In this document: piece after piece, positions 17,594 through 26,254 of the stretch
Numbering within the stretch: position 1 is the stretch's first letter
Layout: each line of letters opens with the position of its first letter
NCBI RefSeq assembly: GCF_000392615.1
Contig: NZ_KB933398.1
Location: forward strand, 752,391 to 816,390
Source: Lysinibacillus sphaericus OT4b.31
Lineage (GTDB): Bacteria; Bacillota; Bacilli; Bacillales_A; Planococcaceae
Direction: 5' to 3'
Length of the DNA: 64,000 nt
Translations under genes and position numbers: made by a program
The notes under the pieces: generated by a model
Told to the model about the DNA's origin: nothing
What the model saw: only the letters and a program-made list of their open reading frames with translations
Databases searched by the model: none

Positions 17594-18982
17594 TTAAGCT
17601 TCGTCTTGAGTCAACTGGTCTTTCGTAAATGTCTTGTCGACTTCACCTTTAAAGAAGTCTTTGCCATAAATCAATAAACATAAAATAATACCAACTGCGA
17701 ATGCCCATGCTGCGCCTTTAATACAAAGTACAGCTGCAATAATACCCGCAATCCCTAAATCTGTTTGGCTTCTTGCCTCTAAAATTCCAACTTTTACACT
17801 GACATAACCTTGAATTAAGAGTGTTAGTGCTAGTGCGACACCTAAAATTGGTTCAACCAGACTGACAATCGGTAATAGTAGTAAACCTGTATTTGTCCCC
17901 CATCGGAAGGAGCCGATTCCACCGAAGAAAGAGTCCATTGCCTTACGCCCCTTTTTGTAGCGCTCAATCATAACAACTTGCATAGCTGACCAAGTAGGTC
18001 CACACATTGTTACGTCAGGACCTAAAACACTCATAAATGAATTACGTATACCAAAGATTAAATGTGCTCGACTTGGGCTATACTCAAGCTTTTCATCTGG
18101 TCGAACTGCTGACCCATCTTCTACCAATACCTTATTTTGTAAGACATCACCAAATAGTACGATATATGTTGCTAATACAGTAGGTAGGCCTGTAATAAAC
18201 ATCATGAATGGTGGTAAGCCTAAACCAAATACGGTGTAGTCATTCCAAAGCGTTATAAAATCTGGCGCTGAAAACCCGAATTGAATAGACGGCCAAGGTG
18301 CCTCTCTGAACAGGGGGGCAATGATAACGGCAATAAGAATAACTGGGAAAATTCCTAGCTTGGCAATAGTTGCCCATAATGCGTTTCGTTTATGGAAAAT
18401 GGAGAAATGTTTTGAGAATAATAAGTAAAATCCAATGCCGATTGCAATAGAGATTGTCCATGGGAATGTCTCAAATCGTCCACCAACTTGGAAGACCGAA
18501 ATAACAGCTGCAAGTCCAGCACCAAGAATAATGCCGGATTTCATTGCTGGTGGGATTAGGCGTACGACGCGTTGGGCTAAGCCAGTAGCACCTAGGAAAA
18601 TGGATAACAAACCGAGTGTCATCTGAAAGGCTATGAGCGCATGAACACGTTCAGGACCTTCAGGGAATTGCTGACAATACAATGTAATAAGCGGAATTGC
18701 CGGTGTAATCCAGCCTGGTACTGCTGGATCCCCTAATAAGTGATGCGTTAAGTAAAACAAACCATTTAATACAATAATCGCTAAAGCTACTTCGAATGGC
18801 ATGCCGAGTAAAGTCGTTAATAATGGAATTGCAGACAAATCAACAGCACACATTAACAACCCTTGTACATAATCTGGCCATTCAAAACGATAGTGAATAA
18901 AAGGCAAGCGGATTTTAAAAGGACCCGCTGGAATATAAGGCGATTCTTCGCCGTACTTACGATTTTTCCATTTCATAAACAT
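17594..18982 (-). CDS. NCS2-like (solute carrier 23-type) permease
   Basis: The 462-residue protein has about 12-14 membrane helices and resembles uracil/xanthine-type NCS2 permeases, for example in the helix pair around RLIPPAMKSGIILGAG and the loop DVTMCGPTWSAMQVVMIE. Similarity to characterised members looks distant. It is the first gene of the unit with the two dehydrogenases, so it probably imports their substrate, which need not be a nucleobase. Two ATG starts are possible (18982 or 18976) behind GAGGAGG. Three candidate LacI-type operators lie 80-190 bases upstream. Confidence 0.7.
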   Translation of the reverse strand: MFMKWKNRKYGEESPYIPAGPFKIRLPFIHYRFEWPDYVQGLLMCAVDLSAIPLLTTLLGMPFEVALAIIVLNGLFYLTHHLLGDPAVPGWITPAIPLITLYCQQFPEGPERVHALIAFQMTLGLLSIFLGATGLAQRVVRLIPPAMKSGIILGAGLAAVISVFQVGGRFETFPWTISIAIGIGFYLLFSKHFSIFHKRNALWATIAKLGIFPVILIAVIIAPLFREAPWPSIQFGFSAPDFITLWNDYTVFGLGLPPFMMFITGLPTVLATYIVLFGDVLQNKVLVEDGSAVRPDEKLEYSPSRAHLIFGIRNSFMSVLGPDVTMCGPTWSAMQVVMIERYKKGRKAMDSFFGGIGSFRWGTNTGLLLLPIVSLVEPILGVALALTLLIQGYVSVKVGILEARSQTDLGIAGIIAAVLCIKGAAWAFAVGIILCLLIYGKDFFKGEVDKTFTKDQLTQDEA

Positions 18983-19060
18983 TTCTCCTCCTCAATGTGA
19001 AAAATAACCCCTTTATTATAAGAAAACTATAAAACGAAACATGCCCCTTTACAATTACAA

Positions 19061-19171
19061 TGAATACGTAACCATTTTTGAATAAAAAAAGGATGACCTA
19101 CCAATTAATGTATAAATATATGTATGCGTAACCATTTAACGTAATAAAAAAATGATATGGTTACGTATTCA
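19061..19171. promoter_or_regulatory. Three matching palindromic operators upstream of the permease unit
   Basis: Three 14-bp sites fit TGNNTNCGTANNCA: TGAATACGTAACCA at 19061, TGTATGCGTAACCA at 19121 and TGGTTACGTATTCA at 19158. Sites 1 and 3 are exact reverse complements of each other. A central CG with two-fold symmetry is the hallmark of LacI/GalR operators, and a LacI-family gene lies immediately upstream. A TATAAT for the permease unit may sit at 19015-19020 on the minus strand. Confidence 0.75.
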
Positions 19172-19187
19172 TTTGGTAATAAAATAT

Positions 19188-19215
19188 AAAACAAACTTTA
19201 TTGAAAGTTTGTTTT
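19188..19215 (-). terminator. Terminator overlapping the LacI-type gene stop codon
   Basis: A perfect 12-bp stem (AAAACAAACTTT with its complement) around ATTG covers the last two bases ahead of the stop and is followed on the minus strand by an A/T-rich tail. It should separate regulator transcription from the permease unit. Confidence 0.7.
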
Positions 19216-20206
19216 ATATTTTCCGAGTAGTGCTTCTATCAAACACTTTAACAGATTCCGTAATTTTTACGCAACTATTTTTTTTATTTTCAATCATTTC
19301 AATTAATTTTTCTATTGCCATAAAACCTAGATTTTGCTCTGAAATACTACCAACTGTCGTTAGTTGAATAGCTCCGTGTTGGCTTAAGTCCACGTTATCT
19401 ATTCCAATAATACTCAGGTCTTTAGGAACTACAAAATTGTTCTGCATAGCATCGTCTAATAAATTTAGTGCGAGCGAATCAGCACCAGTACATATGGCAG
19501 TAGGGGGATGTTGATGCGCCATTAAAGTTTGAAAAGCACGAGAAATATCCAATTTTGAGGTGTCTGTATTAAAGATATAGGCCTCTGCAATGTCTATAGA
19601 AGCATCTCGCATTGCTTGCAAGAAGCCAAGATAACGATTATTAAAAGTACTAACCGTTAATGGTCCACCTACCCAGGCAATCCGTTTATGACCTAGATTA
19701 ATGACATGTTGCGCTGCTAAATAGCCTGCTTCAAAATTGTCAATTTCAACAAAATGTTCATTGTTTTTATGCTTGCGATTATAGGTGATAAATGGAATAT
19801 TCATTCGTTTCAATTGCTCAAAAAAGGGATCTTCAATTAAAATACAGGACAAAATTATACCGTCTACTTTATGTTCAATTGCTGTAGCATAAGCTTCAGA
19901 AAGTTTTTTATCGTTAACAAACTGTACATTAACACGGTAGCCCATTTCATTCGCATAATTTACGATTGCAGTAGTTGTATCGACGAAAAAAGGATTGTGC
20001 AACGGACCAGAAAGAAGGACAATGGTACCTGTTTTATTTTGAACAAGTGAACGCGCATGTGCATTTGGAATGTAATTCAATTCTTGTATGGCGTTCATTA
20101 CTTTATCGAGCGTTGGTTTTTTCACCAACTCAGGGGTGTTCAACACACGCGAAACGGTTGTTTGTGACACACCTGCATATTTTGCAACATCCTTCGATGA
20201 TACCAA
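19214..20206 (-). CDS. LacI/GalR-family transcriptional regulator
   Basis: The 330-residue protein has the LacI DNA-binding domain at the extreme N-terminus (VSSKDVAKYAGVSQTTVSRV), the hinge region, and a periplasmic-binding-protein-like effector domain (ILSCILIEDPFFEQL, PPTAICTGADSLALNLLDD). TTG at 20206 is chosen because AAGGAGG lies seven bases ahead; the longer frame has no such site. It should repress the permease-dehydrogenase unit downstream by binding the three palindromes at 19061-19171. The inducer is probably the imported alcohol or a derivative, which is inference. Confidence 0.93.
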   Translation of the reverse strand: MVSSKDVAKYAGVSQTTVSRVLNTPELVKKPTLDKVMNAIQELNYIPNAHARSLVQNKTGTIVLLSGPLHNPFFVDTTTAIVNYANEMGYRVNVQFVNDKKLSEAYATAIEHKVDGIILSCILIEDPFFEQLKRMNIPFITYNRKHKNNEHFVEIDNFEAGYLAAQHVINLGHKRIAWVGGPLTVSTFNNRYLGFLQAMRDASIDIAEAYIFNTDTSKLDISRAFQTLMAHQHPPTAICTGADSLALNLLDDAMQNNFVVPKDLSIIGIDNVDLSQHGAIQLTTVGSISEQNLGFMAIEKLIEMIENKKNSCVKITESVKVFDRSTTRKI

Positions 20207-20456
20207 AAAAATACCTCCTTCGTACAATGACTATGTATACATCTAATATACAGCTAATCTTGTAAGGTGACTACTTGATAGATGCATTAGTAACTAAGAA
20301 ATAAACAAATCTGTGGGGAATAGCTAGTGAAATATCTTGATTAAATCACTTGATTAGATAGATGTTGATAAAGTAAAGTTCTTTAAGTAAAAATTTTCAA
20401 CAGATAAGTGAGCGGCACAGATCTTTACTTTCGTACATTACTGTTGCTGAGCTGTA

Positions 20457-21077
20457 TCATTTTTGCATAAATATTTGTAATTCTTTTAACAGCGTCTGAC
20501 AAAGCGTCATGGATGTTAGTGTATTGTTTACTAATTCTAGAGAATGGTTGGCGTTTTCTACAATTGCAAGATGGTGGGAGTTGAGCTGGTCCAATTTTTC
20601 TTTTGAGAAATGTGGATCTGCTGTACCAATTGCCAAAAAGGCATGTTTATCTTGCAAATTTTGTACGATATGGTTGAGTGCAAGAAGTGGTGTAAATAGT
20701 ACATATCGAGAAGACCATGATGTATCCTGTTGCATATAAAAATCTACGATTGGTAAAGTCCCGAGTGATTTCCCTATGTACACTGCTTCTTGATAAGGTT
20801 TGTTGTTTAAAACGAAAGTCACAATAGGATTTGTTGCACTATACACCATCTCTGAAATGGCTTTTGGCTCTTGTTCCAATTGTTGCTGTCCAAAAGAATA
20901 ACAGATTTGCACGACATCATAGCCAAGCTCAAGCATTAATGCTGTGGAATAGTATAGAAGAGGTTTTTCATATGTGTAACCAGTGCCAGAAAACATGAAG
21001 CAGATTTTATCATTATTTAATTCAAAAAAGTTGTAAGTTAGGCCATTATATTTTTCTTTTCTAGGCTTTCTATTCAT
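20457..21077 (-). CDS. Alpha/beta-hydrolase-like protein
   Basis: The 206-residue protein looks like a small alpha/beta hydrolase: the nucleophile elbow is VYIGKSLGTLP, an acid may come from IGTADPHFSKE and the histidine from NANHSLEL near the end. The strand-turn FMFSGTGYTYEKPLLYYST is like the oxyanion region of such enzymes. The substrate is unknown. ATG at 21077 has GGGGGAAG ahead; the ATG five codons earlier overlaps that site. It stands alone, facing away from the pseudogene at 21158. Confidence 0.7.
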   Translation of the reverse strand: MNRKPRKEKYNGLTYNFFELNNDKICFMFSGTGYTYEKPLLYYSTALMLELGYDVVQICYSFGQQQLEQEPKAISEMVYSATNPIVTFVLNNKPYQEAVYIGKSLGTLPIVDFYMQQDTSWSSRYVLFTPLLALNHIVQNLQDKHAFLAIGTADPHFSKEKLDQLNSHHLAIVENANHSLELVNNTLTSMTLCQTLLKELQIFMQK

Positions 21078-21157
21078 TCGAACTTCCCCCATATATTAAA
21101 ATGTAAATGTATCCCTTTTTATTTTATAATTTAACTATAACAGGGAGGAGTGGGATT

Positions 21158-21492
21158 ATGAAGGCTATGACTATTAATGAATTTGGGCCAACGTCTGTTT
21201 TAAGTATGTTGAATGTCCAAAACCTACTATTTCGGCAGGGGAAGTGTTAATTCGTACAACGTATACGAGTGTTAATTTTGCGGATATTAAAAATCGCACA
21301 GGGAATAAAGCCAAGGCAAATTTCCCAATGATTCTTGATTTAGATGTTGCTGGTGAGATAGAGTAAGTTTTTGATAATAGTAGTTTATTTAAAAATGGAG
21401 AGTGTGTGATTGCCTTTCCGAAAAACGGCGCATATGCAGAATATGTGGTAGCAAATGAGCAGGTAGTCTTTAAAATCCCACAGGATGTATGA
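21158..21492 (+). pseudogene. Broken zinc-type quinone oxidoreductase (MDR family), N-terminal part
   Basis: Starting at ATG 21158 behind GGGAGGAG, the sequence encodes the usual MDR opening (MKAMTINEFGPTSVLSML). After about 20 codons it shifts frame, continues as SAGEVLIRTTYTSVNFADIK and FPMILDLDVAGEIE, meets an in-frame TAA, then reads NGAYAEYVVANEQVVFKIP before another stop. At least one frameshift and two stops, plus loss of the nucleotide-binding half, make it non-functional. The following 21493-21660 holds a Cys-rich 52-codon frame that I cannot assign. Confidence 0.85.
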
Positions 21493-21666
21493 TAATTTTA
21501 GTGCCTGAGTCAATGATTATACAGAGGGTCATGGAATTAACAAAAACCTTAGCAATAGGTACTGGGAAATTTTCATCTTTTAATAATGAGAAAATATGCT
21601 GTGCAACGTGTTGTATGCAAAAAATAGTCCGTTTAATAAAAGAATGTTAATTAATCTTTAAGAGGG

Positions 21667-21705
21667 GATAAGATGACCACGGTTAGTGCCGGAGTCATCC
21701 TATCT
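21667..21705 (-). terminator. Probable hairpin terminator behind the 424-aa gene
   Basis: GATAAGATGAC pairs with GTCATCCTATC (one mismatch) around a GC-rich loop, 12 bases past the minus-strand stop codon at 21718. Confidence 0.5.
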
Positions 21706-21717
21706 GTCTGTATTACA

Positions 21718-22992
21718 TTACTTCCCATCAGTTACTGTTGGGATACCTCGTTGTAGCATACCGGCAAATCCAGCCATAGCTCTATGTGCTGCAGCCTCTC
21801 CTACGCGAGAATAGGCAATAATGACTGATGAGCCATCAGTCGCTTCAGTTTCTAAAAACACCGTTTCCCCAGCAGTTCGAACAGCCTTGTCCAGTGCTAC
21901 TAAAAAAGCGGAGTCACCGTTCCAAGAAAGTGTATAAAGATAGCCCGTCGAACTATCAATATGACCAGCAAGTAACTGATCTATCTCAGTTCTAGTATAA
22001 CCTAGTTCAACAACTGCAAGAATCGTATCTTCAGTTAATTTTCCACCAGTAAAATCTGCTGGTTCACTGATTTCATAAGCTTTCATGTTAGCTTGAGAAT
22101 GAAAAACATTTCTATAAAAATTGTTTATTTTTTTTGAATCACACAGTAAGCGAGAATCAGGAATAGTACCAAGGTTGCCTGTATATGCAACACCATGGGC
22201 AAGCCAAGCTAACCCCATTCCTACATACGCATTATATCCTGATGAAGGGAAGAACTTGCGACCAGAATTTATTGAAAGTAAACCACCAATAGCAAGTGAA
22301 GCTTGCGTTCCAGAAGAGTCTAAAGTTGCCCATTTATCCATGACGTAAGCGCCGTAATTATAAAGTGTTTGATATTTTGGGAATGAAGAAGCTGAACTAT
22401 AATTCGCTAAAAGATCTAAGTATAAGCCTAGACCCCCTACGTGAAGAATAGGGCCATTCACAGCAAAGTTAGCAAATCTTTGATTTCTCCAACAACTAAC
22501 CGTATCCTCTAAAGCGTTGTAGCTTGGGTTTGAAGAACTATCCATCCAAGAGGTAATTTGATTTGCTAAAGAATCTGTGGCTAAGGCTATTCGATTTCTA
22601 TTTGCTGTATCTAAATCATGATAAACACCTGTACGAGTTATGACTAAACCTGCTAAGACAATGCCACCAGAGGGAGAACCGCCTAAGTTAGCATTGCTAA
22701 GAAGGAGTGATTGACCAGCACTGTTCTTTAAATCCTCCATCGCAGTTAATGTAGCAAGAATTGCCGTTTTAACACTTTCTTTAAGGGAGGACGAAGCTGT
22801 TAATTTATCATATAAACTTGCTAAGAACTGTAGCTGGTTACCCAATCTTTGAAAGCGTAAATTTGCATCTTGACCATTGGAACCAGAACGTATTGCAGAA
22901 ACTTGAGAGTATCTTGAATTATAAGAACTGCCTTCGGGAAATTGTTCATTAAAAAATCGGGTAGCTTCAGATAAGGTAGACATTGTTGCCAT
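21718..22992 (-). CDS. Unrecognised 424-aa soluble protein
   Basis: I do not recognise this protein. It has no signal peptide or membrane helix and contains only two cysteines. Composition is rich in Ser, Ala, Gly, Asn and Leu, with repeated helix-like stretches separated by Gly/Ser turns (SLYDKLTASSSLKESVK, HVGGLGLYLDLLANYSS, LAIGGLLSINSG, VGMGLAWLAHGVAYTG). The regularity suggests an all-helical or alpha/alpha-barrel fold, but this is impression only. GAGGAG stands seven bases ahead of the ATG and a terminator-like hairpin follows. Neither flanking gene suggests a role. Confidence 0.75.
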   Translation of the reverse strand: MATMSTLSEATRFFNEQFPEGSSYNSRYSQVSAIRSGSNGQDANLRFQRLGNQLQFLASLYDKLTASSSLKESVKTAILATLTAMEDLKNSAGQSLLLSNANLGGSPSGGIVLAGLVITRTGVYHDLDTANRNRIALATDSLANQITSWMDSSSNPSYNALEDTVSCWRNQRFANFAVNGPILHVGGLGLYLDLLANYSSASSFPKYQTLYNYGAYVMDKWATLDSSGTQASLAIGGLLSINSGRKFFPSSGYNAYVGMGLAWLAHGVAYTGNLGTIPDSRLLCDSKKINNFYRNVFHSQANMKAYEISEPADFTGGKLTEDTILAVVELGYTRTEIDQLLAGHIDSSTGYLYTLSWNGDSAFLVALDKAVRTAGETVFLETEATDGSSVIIAYSRVGEAAAHRAMAGFAGMLQRGIPTVTDGK

Positions 22993-23106
22993 AATATCAC
23001 TCCTCGATAGTATTTTAATAATTGATAGATCACGCTATTACACTTATTTCTGGTTCAGCTAACTACTATTCATGTTCAGTTAACGATGCAAATTGTTCAA
23101 ATTGTT

Positions 23107-23916
23107 TTAAAGATTTTCAAGTTCAGTTAATTTTTCACAGATTCGTCTTTTTCGATAGAGCATAGTACCTGCTTCAGCAACATCTTGAATCATTCCTTTA
23201 TTAGCATATGCACCAAAGATGATGCCAGCAATTGGAATCATTTGAAATAGCTTTTTCCAACCCATTTGGTCACGATAGGTAAAAAATACTTCCTGCCAAC
23301 CTTGCAGCTGCGAAATCATATTTTCAGATGCATTACTATCTTTATGCATAGAAGAAAGTTCTTCTAATATAGCTTCCTTTCCAACAATATCGGCAGAAGA
23401 AAATTGTAAACACTTTACAATGAAAATACGCTCCATTTTTTCATTCGGATCATAGCCATGAATAAGTGCGATCTCTTGCAGTGTTTTTAGTGACATGCCT
23501 AAGATCATAGGAATATCAATAGCCATCGTAAAGATGCCACCAATGCCAGTAGAGGCACCTTGTACTGTTGCAAGCTTGACCCGGTCATTTTGAAGCTTGT
23601 CACTCAGGGTAATCATGTCTTCTAAAGGCATTTTACCAACATCCGAAATGGTAAAAATATCTTTATAGGAAGAGGCATTGCGTATTTTTTGAAGCATTGA
23701 GTGCTCGTTAATTAAATACTTTCCACCAGATTGAATATAGTTTCCTAATTCATCGACCAATACAGCTATTTTATTTTGAATGAAAGCCGGTGTCATTTTA
23801 TCTAATATTTTAAACGGTATACGCCCTAGTTTCTCCCAAAACCATAACCCCTTTTGATCTTTCTCCCATGCTTGAATGGTTTGTAACTGAATTTCTAATT
23901 CTTCTTTCTTCTCCAA
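23107..23916 (-). CDS. EcsC-family protein
   Basis: The 269-residue protein matches the EcsC family: ATVQGASTGIGGIFTMAIDIP followed by hydrophobic helices (MILGMSLKTLQEIALIHGYD) and an ending with IPIAGIIFGAYANKGMIQDV and EAGTMLYRKRR. EcsC is encoded with the EcsAB ABC transporter in B. subtilis, but here the gene is alone, and family members outside that operon have no defined function. Weakly hydrophobic central helices suggest membrane association. Start is TTG behind AAGGGG at a longish spacing of ten, so the exact start is less certain. Confidence 0.85.
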   Translation of the reverse strand: MEKKEELEIQLQTIQAWEKDQKGLWFWEKLGRIPFKILDKMTPAFIQNKIAVLVDELGNYIQSGGKYLINEHSMLQKIRNASSYKDIFTISDVGKMPLEDMITLSDKLQNDRVKLATVQGASTGIGGIFTMAIDIPMILGMSLKTLQEIALIHGYDPNEKMERIFIVKCLQFSSADIVGKEAILEELSSMHKDSNASENMISQLQGWQEVFFTYRDQMGWKKLFQMIPIAGIIFGAYANKGMIQDVAEAGTMLYRKRRICEKLTELENL

Positions 23917-24076
23917 TTCGCCGATTCCCCTTATCTGTGCATTTATCCTACATTTCCCATTGTTTAAAGCTCACTTTAAATAGAATACGATAAATAATAT
24001 AAAAGGTTTCGTTTTCTAGCATTTATGGCAATTTTAAAAGTCCGTGGAGTTTTTACTCGCAACAAATGCGTGTGAA

Positions 24077-25438
24077 TTATTGCCATGCTTTAGCGAGCAA
24101 AGCAATCCCTTCTTCAATTTGCTGTATGCTTAAACCACCATAGCCAATAATAATCATGGCATTTTCAGAAGAGTGCTGAAAGGAAGTAGAACAAGGATAT
24201 ACGTTAATTCCAGCTGACTGAGCACGTTGAAGCCCTTCATATTCAGAGAGCCTCTTTGGTAATTCTATAATAATATGTAAACCAGATTTTTCCCCGATTA
24301 CTTTAAACTCTTTGGAGAAATAGGTGCTAATGGCAGTTAATAATGCCTGTTGTTTTTTGCGATAAATGGTGCGCATTTTAGCAAGGTGCTTTTCGAATAA
24401 TCCTTGTTCAATGAAATCAGCGAGTATGAGCTGATCTATTTTAGAGACAGTAGACCTTTGTTCTTGGTTGAAAATAGTGAATGCCTCGGCAAGTGACTTC
24501 GGTAAAATCATATAACTAATGCGCAGGGATGGAATGAGAATTCTTGAAAATGTGCCAAAATATATGACTCGCTGTAGTTGATCCAGTTTCGCAAGAGAGG
24601 GAATAGGAAGCCCCTTGTAGCGATATTCCGAATCATAATCATCTTCAATGATAAATGCCTCATTTGATGTCGCCCACTGTAAGAGGTCTGTCCGCCTTTC
24701 AATCGACATCACCATACCAAGTGGAAACTGGTGAGCCGGCGTTGTGTATAACATGTGGACTACTTCTTTCGGTACCGTGATACCTGAGTTATCAACAGGA
24801 ATAGCATGAATCGGTAAACCACATTGATGCAAAGTGGCACGTACTCTTTTAAAACCAGGCTCCTCTAAGCCAACATGCGATTGTTGACCAAAAAAATGAC
24901 AAAGGGCCTGTAGCTGTGTTTGTGTACCACTATACACAAACACTTGCGATGCTTCACAAATAACGCCCCTTGAACGTCCAACATACTGGGCAATTTTCTC
25001 TCGTAATATATCTTCGCCTTGCCAAGGACTGATTGATAAATTATTTGCATGGAAGTGTTTTTTCATTAATTTATGCCATGTCGAAAATGGAAAAGCCTGT
25101 TTGTCTACATGTCCATTGTGAAAATCAAATTTAATAGTATTTATAGTTGTTTTTAGGGGAGCGGGCTTTTCTTTTTTCGGTAGTTGTAGCCACTCAAACT
25201 CGAAGGAAGCAATAAAGTAACCTGAGCGCTCTTTACTATAAATATACCCTTCTGCAAGCAACTGCTCATATGCTTCTTTAATGGTATGGATACTGACATT
25301 GAGTGTATTGGCTAGCATACGTTTTGAAGGTAATTGTTCGTGTGGAGATAGCTTTTTCATGAGAATTGCTTGTTTAATTTGCTCATATATTTGTACATAT
25401 TTTGGGGAATTTCCAAAGAATGATATAGAAAGTTCCAT
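24077..25438 (-). CDS. MocR/PdxR-type GntR regulator with altered PLP site
   Basis: The 453-residue protein joins an N-terminal GntR winged helix (QLPSKRMLANTLNVSIHTIK) to a fold-type-I aminotransferase-like domain (TTPAHQFPLGMVMSIERR, IIEDDYDSEYRY). In this family the cofactor lysine lies in GTFSK; here the motif is YFGTFSRILIPSLRISY, with Arg299 in its place, so a normal internal aldimine cannot form. ATG at 25438 follows AGGAGG at a spacing of nine; the longer frame was rejected. It is divergent from the acetyltransferase at 25534, which may be its target. Confidence 0.92.
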   Translation of the reverse strand: MELSISFFGNSPKYVQIYEQIKQAILMKKLSPHEQLPSKRMLANTLNVSIHTIKEAYEQLLAEGYIYSKERSGYFIASFEFEWLQLPKKEKPAPLKTTINTIKFDFHNGHVDKQAFPFSTWHKLMKKHFHANNLSISPWQGEDILREKIAQYVGRSRGVICEASQVFVYSGTQTQLQALCHFFGQQSHVGLEEPGFKRVRATLHQCGLPIHAIPVDNSGITVPKEVVHMLYTTPAHQFPLGMVMSIERRTDLLQWATSNEAFIIEDDYDSEYRYKGLPIPSLAKLDQLQRVIYFGTFSRILIPSLRISYMILPKSLAEAFTIFNQEQRSTVSKIDQLILADFIEQGLFEKHLAKMRTIYRKKQQALLTAISTYFSKEFKVIGEKSGLHIIIELPKRLSEYEGLQRAQSAGINVYPCSTSFQHSSENAMIIIGYGGLSIQQIEEGIALLAKAWQ

Positions 25439-25533
25439 GCTATTAAACCTCCTGGTATGGTGTTGTTTTGTTAAATTGGTTATATTCATCATATCAAAAT
25501 TGAAGTTAAATAATTGAAAAAGGAGTGAAAGAG

Positions 25534-26109
25534 ATGCAATTTACAGCATTGGAAAATGCCATTGTATTATTAAAACCCATAACAAAAGAAGATGTTTCAG
25601 GGGTATTAGCTGCTGGGAGTTTTCCAGAGATTTGGTCGTATTTGTCCACAACGATTGAACAGGAGAGTGATGTGCATAACTTTGTGGACAAAGCTTTAAC
25701 GGAGAAGATGAAGAAAAAAGAATTTCCATTTGCTATTGTGGAAAAACGCTCGGGAAAAATTGTAGGCTCAACGCGCTTTATGGATATTGACGACAAGCAC
25801 AAACGTCTCGAAATAGGGAATACATGGATTACACCTACTTTTTGGCGCACAGCTGTCAATACAAACTGCAAGTACTTATTATTACAATATTGCTTCGAAG
25901 TGCTCGATTTACAACGTGTACAAATAAAGACAGACCTAGAAAATTTACGTTCTCAACGGGCGATTGAACGTATTGGAGCGACAAAAGAAGGTGTTCTGCG
26001 CAACCATATGATTCGCAAGGATGGTACAGCTCGTCATACAGTGATGTATAGCATCACTTTAGAAGAATGGCCCGAAGTGAAAAGACATTTGGGAGAATTA
26101 ATTAAGTAA
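25534..26109 (+). CDS. GNAT-family N-acetyltransferase (RimJ/RimL type)
   Basis: The 191-residue protein has the GNAT fold. The N-terminus (ENAIVLLKPITKEDVSGVLAA) is that of the RimJ/RimL branch, strand 4 gives IVGSTRFMDID, and the C-terminal AIERIGATKEGVLRNHMIRKDGTARHTV-type region (read in two parts here) is typical. It would acetylate an amino group using acetyl-CoA; the target is unknown. ATG at 25534 has AAGGAG eight bases ahead. It is divergent from the MocR-type regulator, 95 bases away, a common regulator-target layout. Confidence 0.88.
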   Translation: MQFTALENAIVLLKPITKEDVSGVLAAGSFPEIWSYLSTTIEQESDVHNFVDKALTEKMKKKEFPFAIVEKRSGKIVGSTRFMDIDDKHKRLEIGNTWITPTFWRTAVNTNCKYLLLQYCFEVLDLQRVQIKTDLENLRSQRAIERIGATKEGVLRNHMIRKDGTARHTVMYSITLEEWPEVKRHLGELIK

Positions 26110-26254
26110 ATACTAGTTTAAACAACTAAATATATGGATTAAAATGGATAATTTCTAATCGATTAAGCTAGGTTTCTCCCATTAAAGTGTGAGTACTGTG
26201 GTTTAGGGGTAGATTACTTGAAAACTATTTATGACTTGAAAGGGAGTAATCTAT

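Noticed and set aside
21488-21646. 52-codon frame with four Cys near its end
   Set aside because: It follows the pseudogene without a ribosome site and matches nothing recognised.
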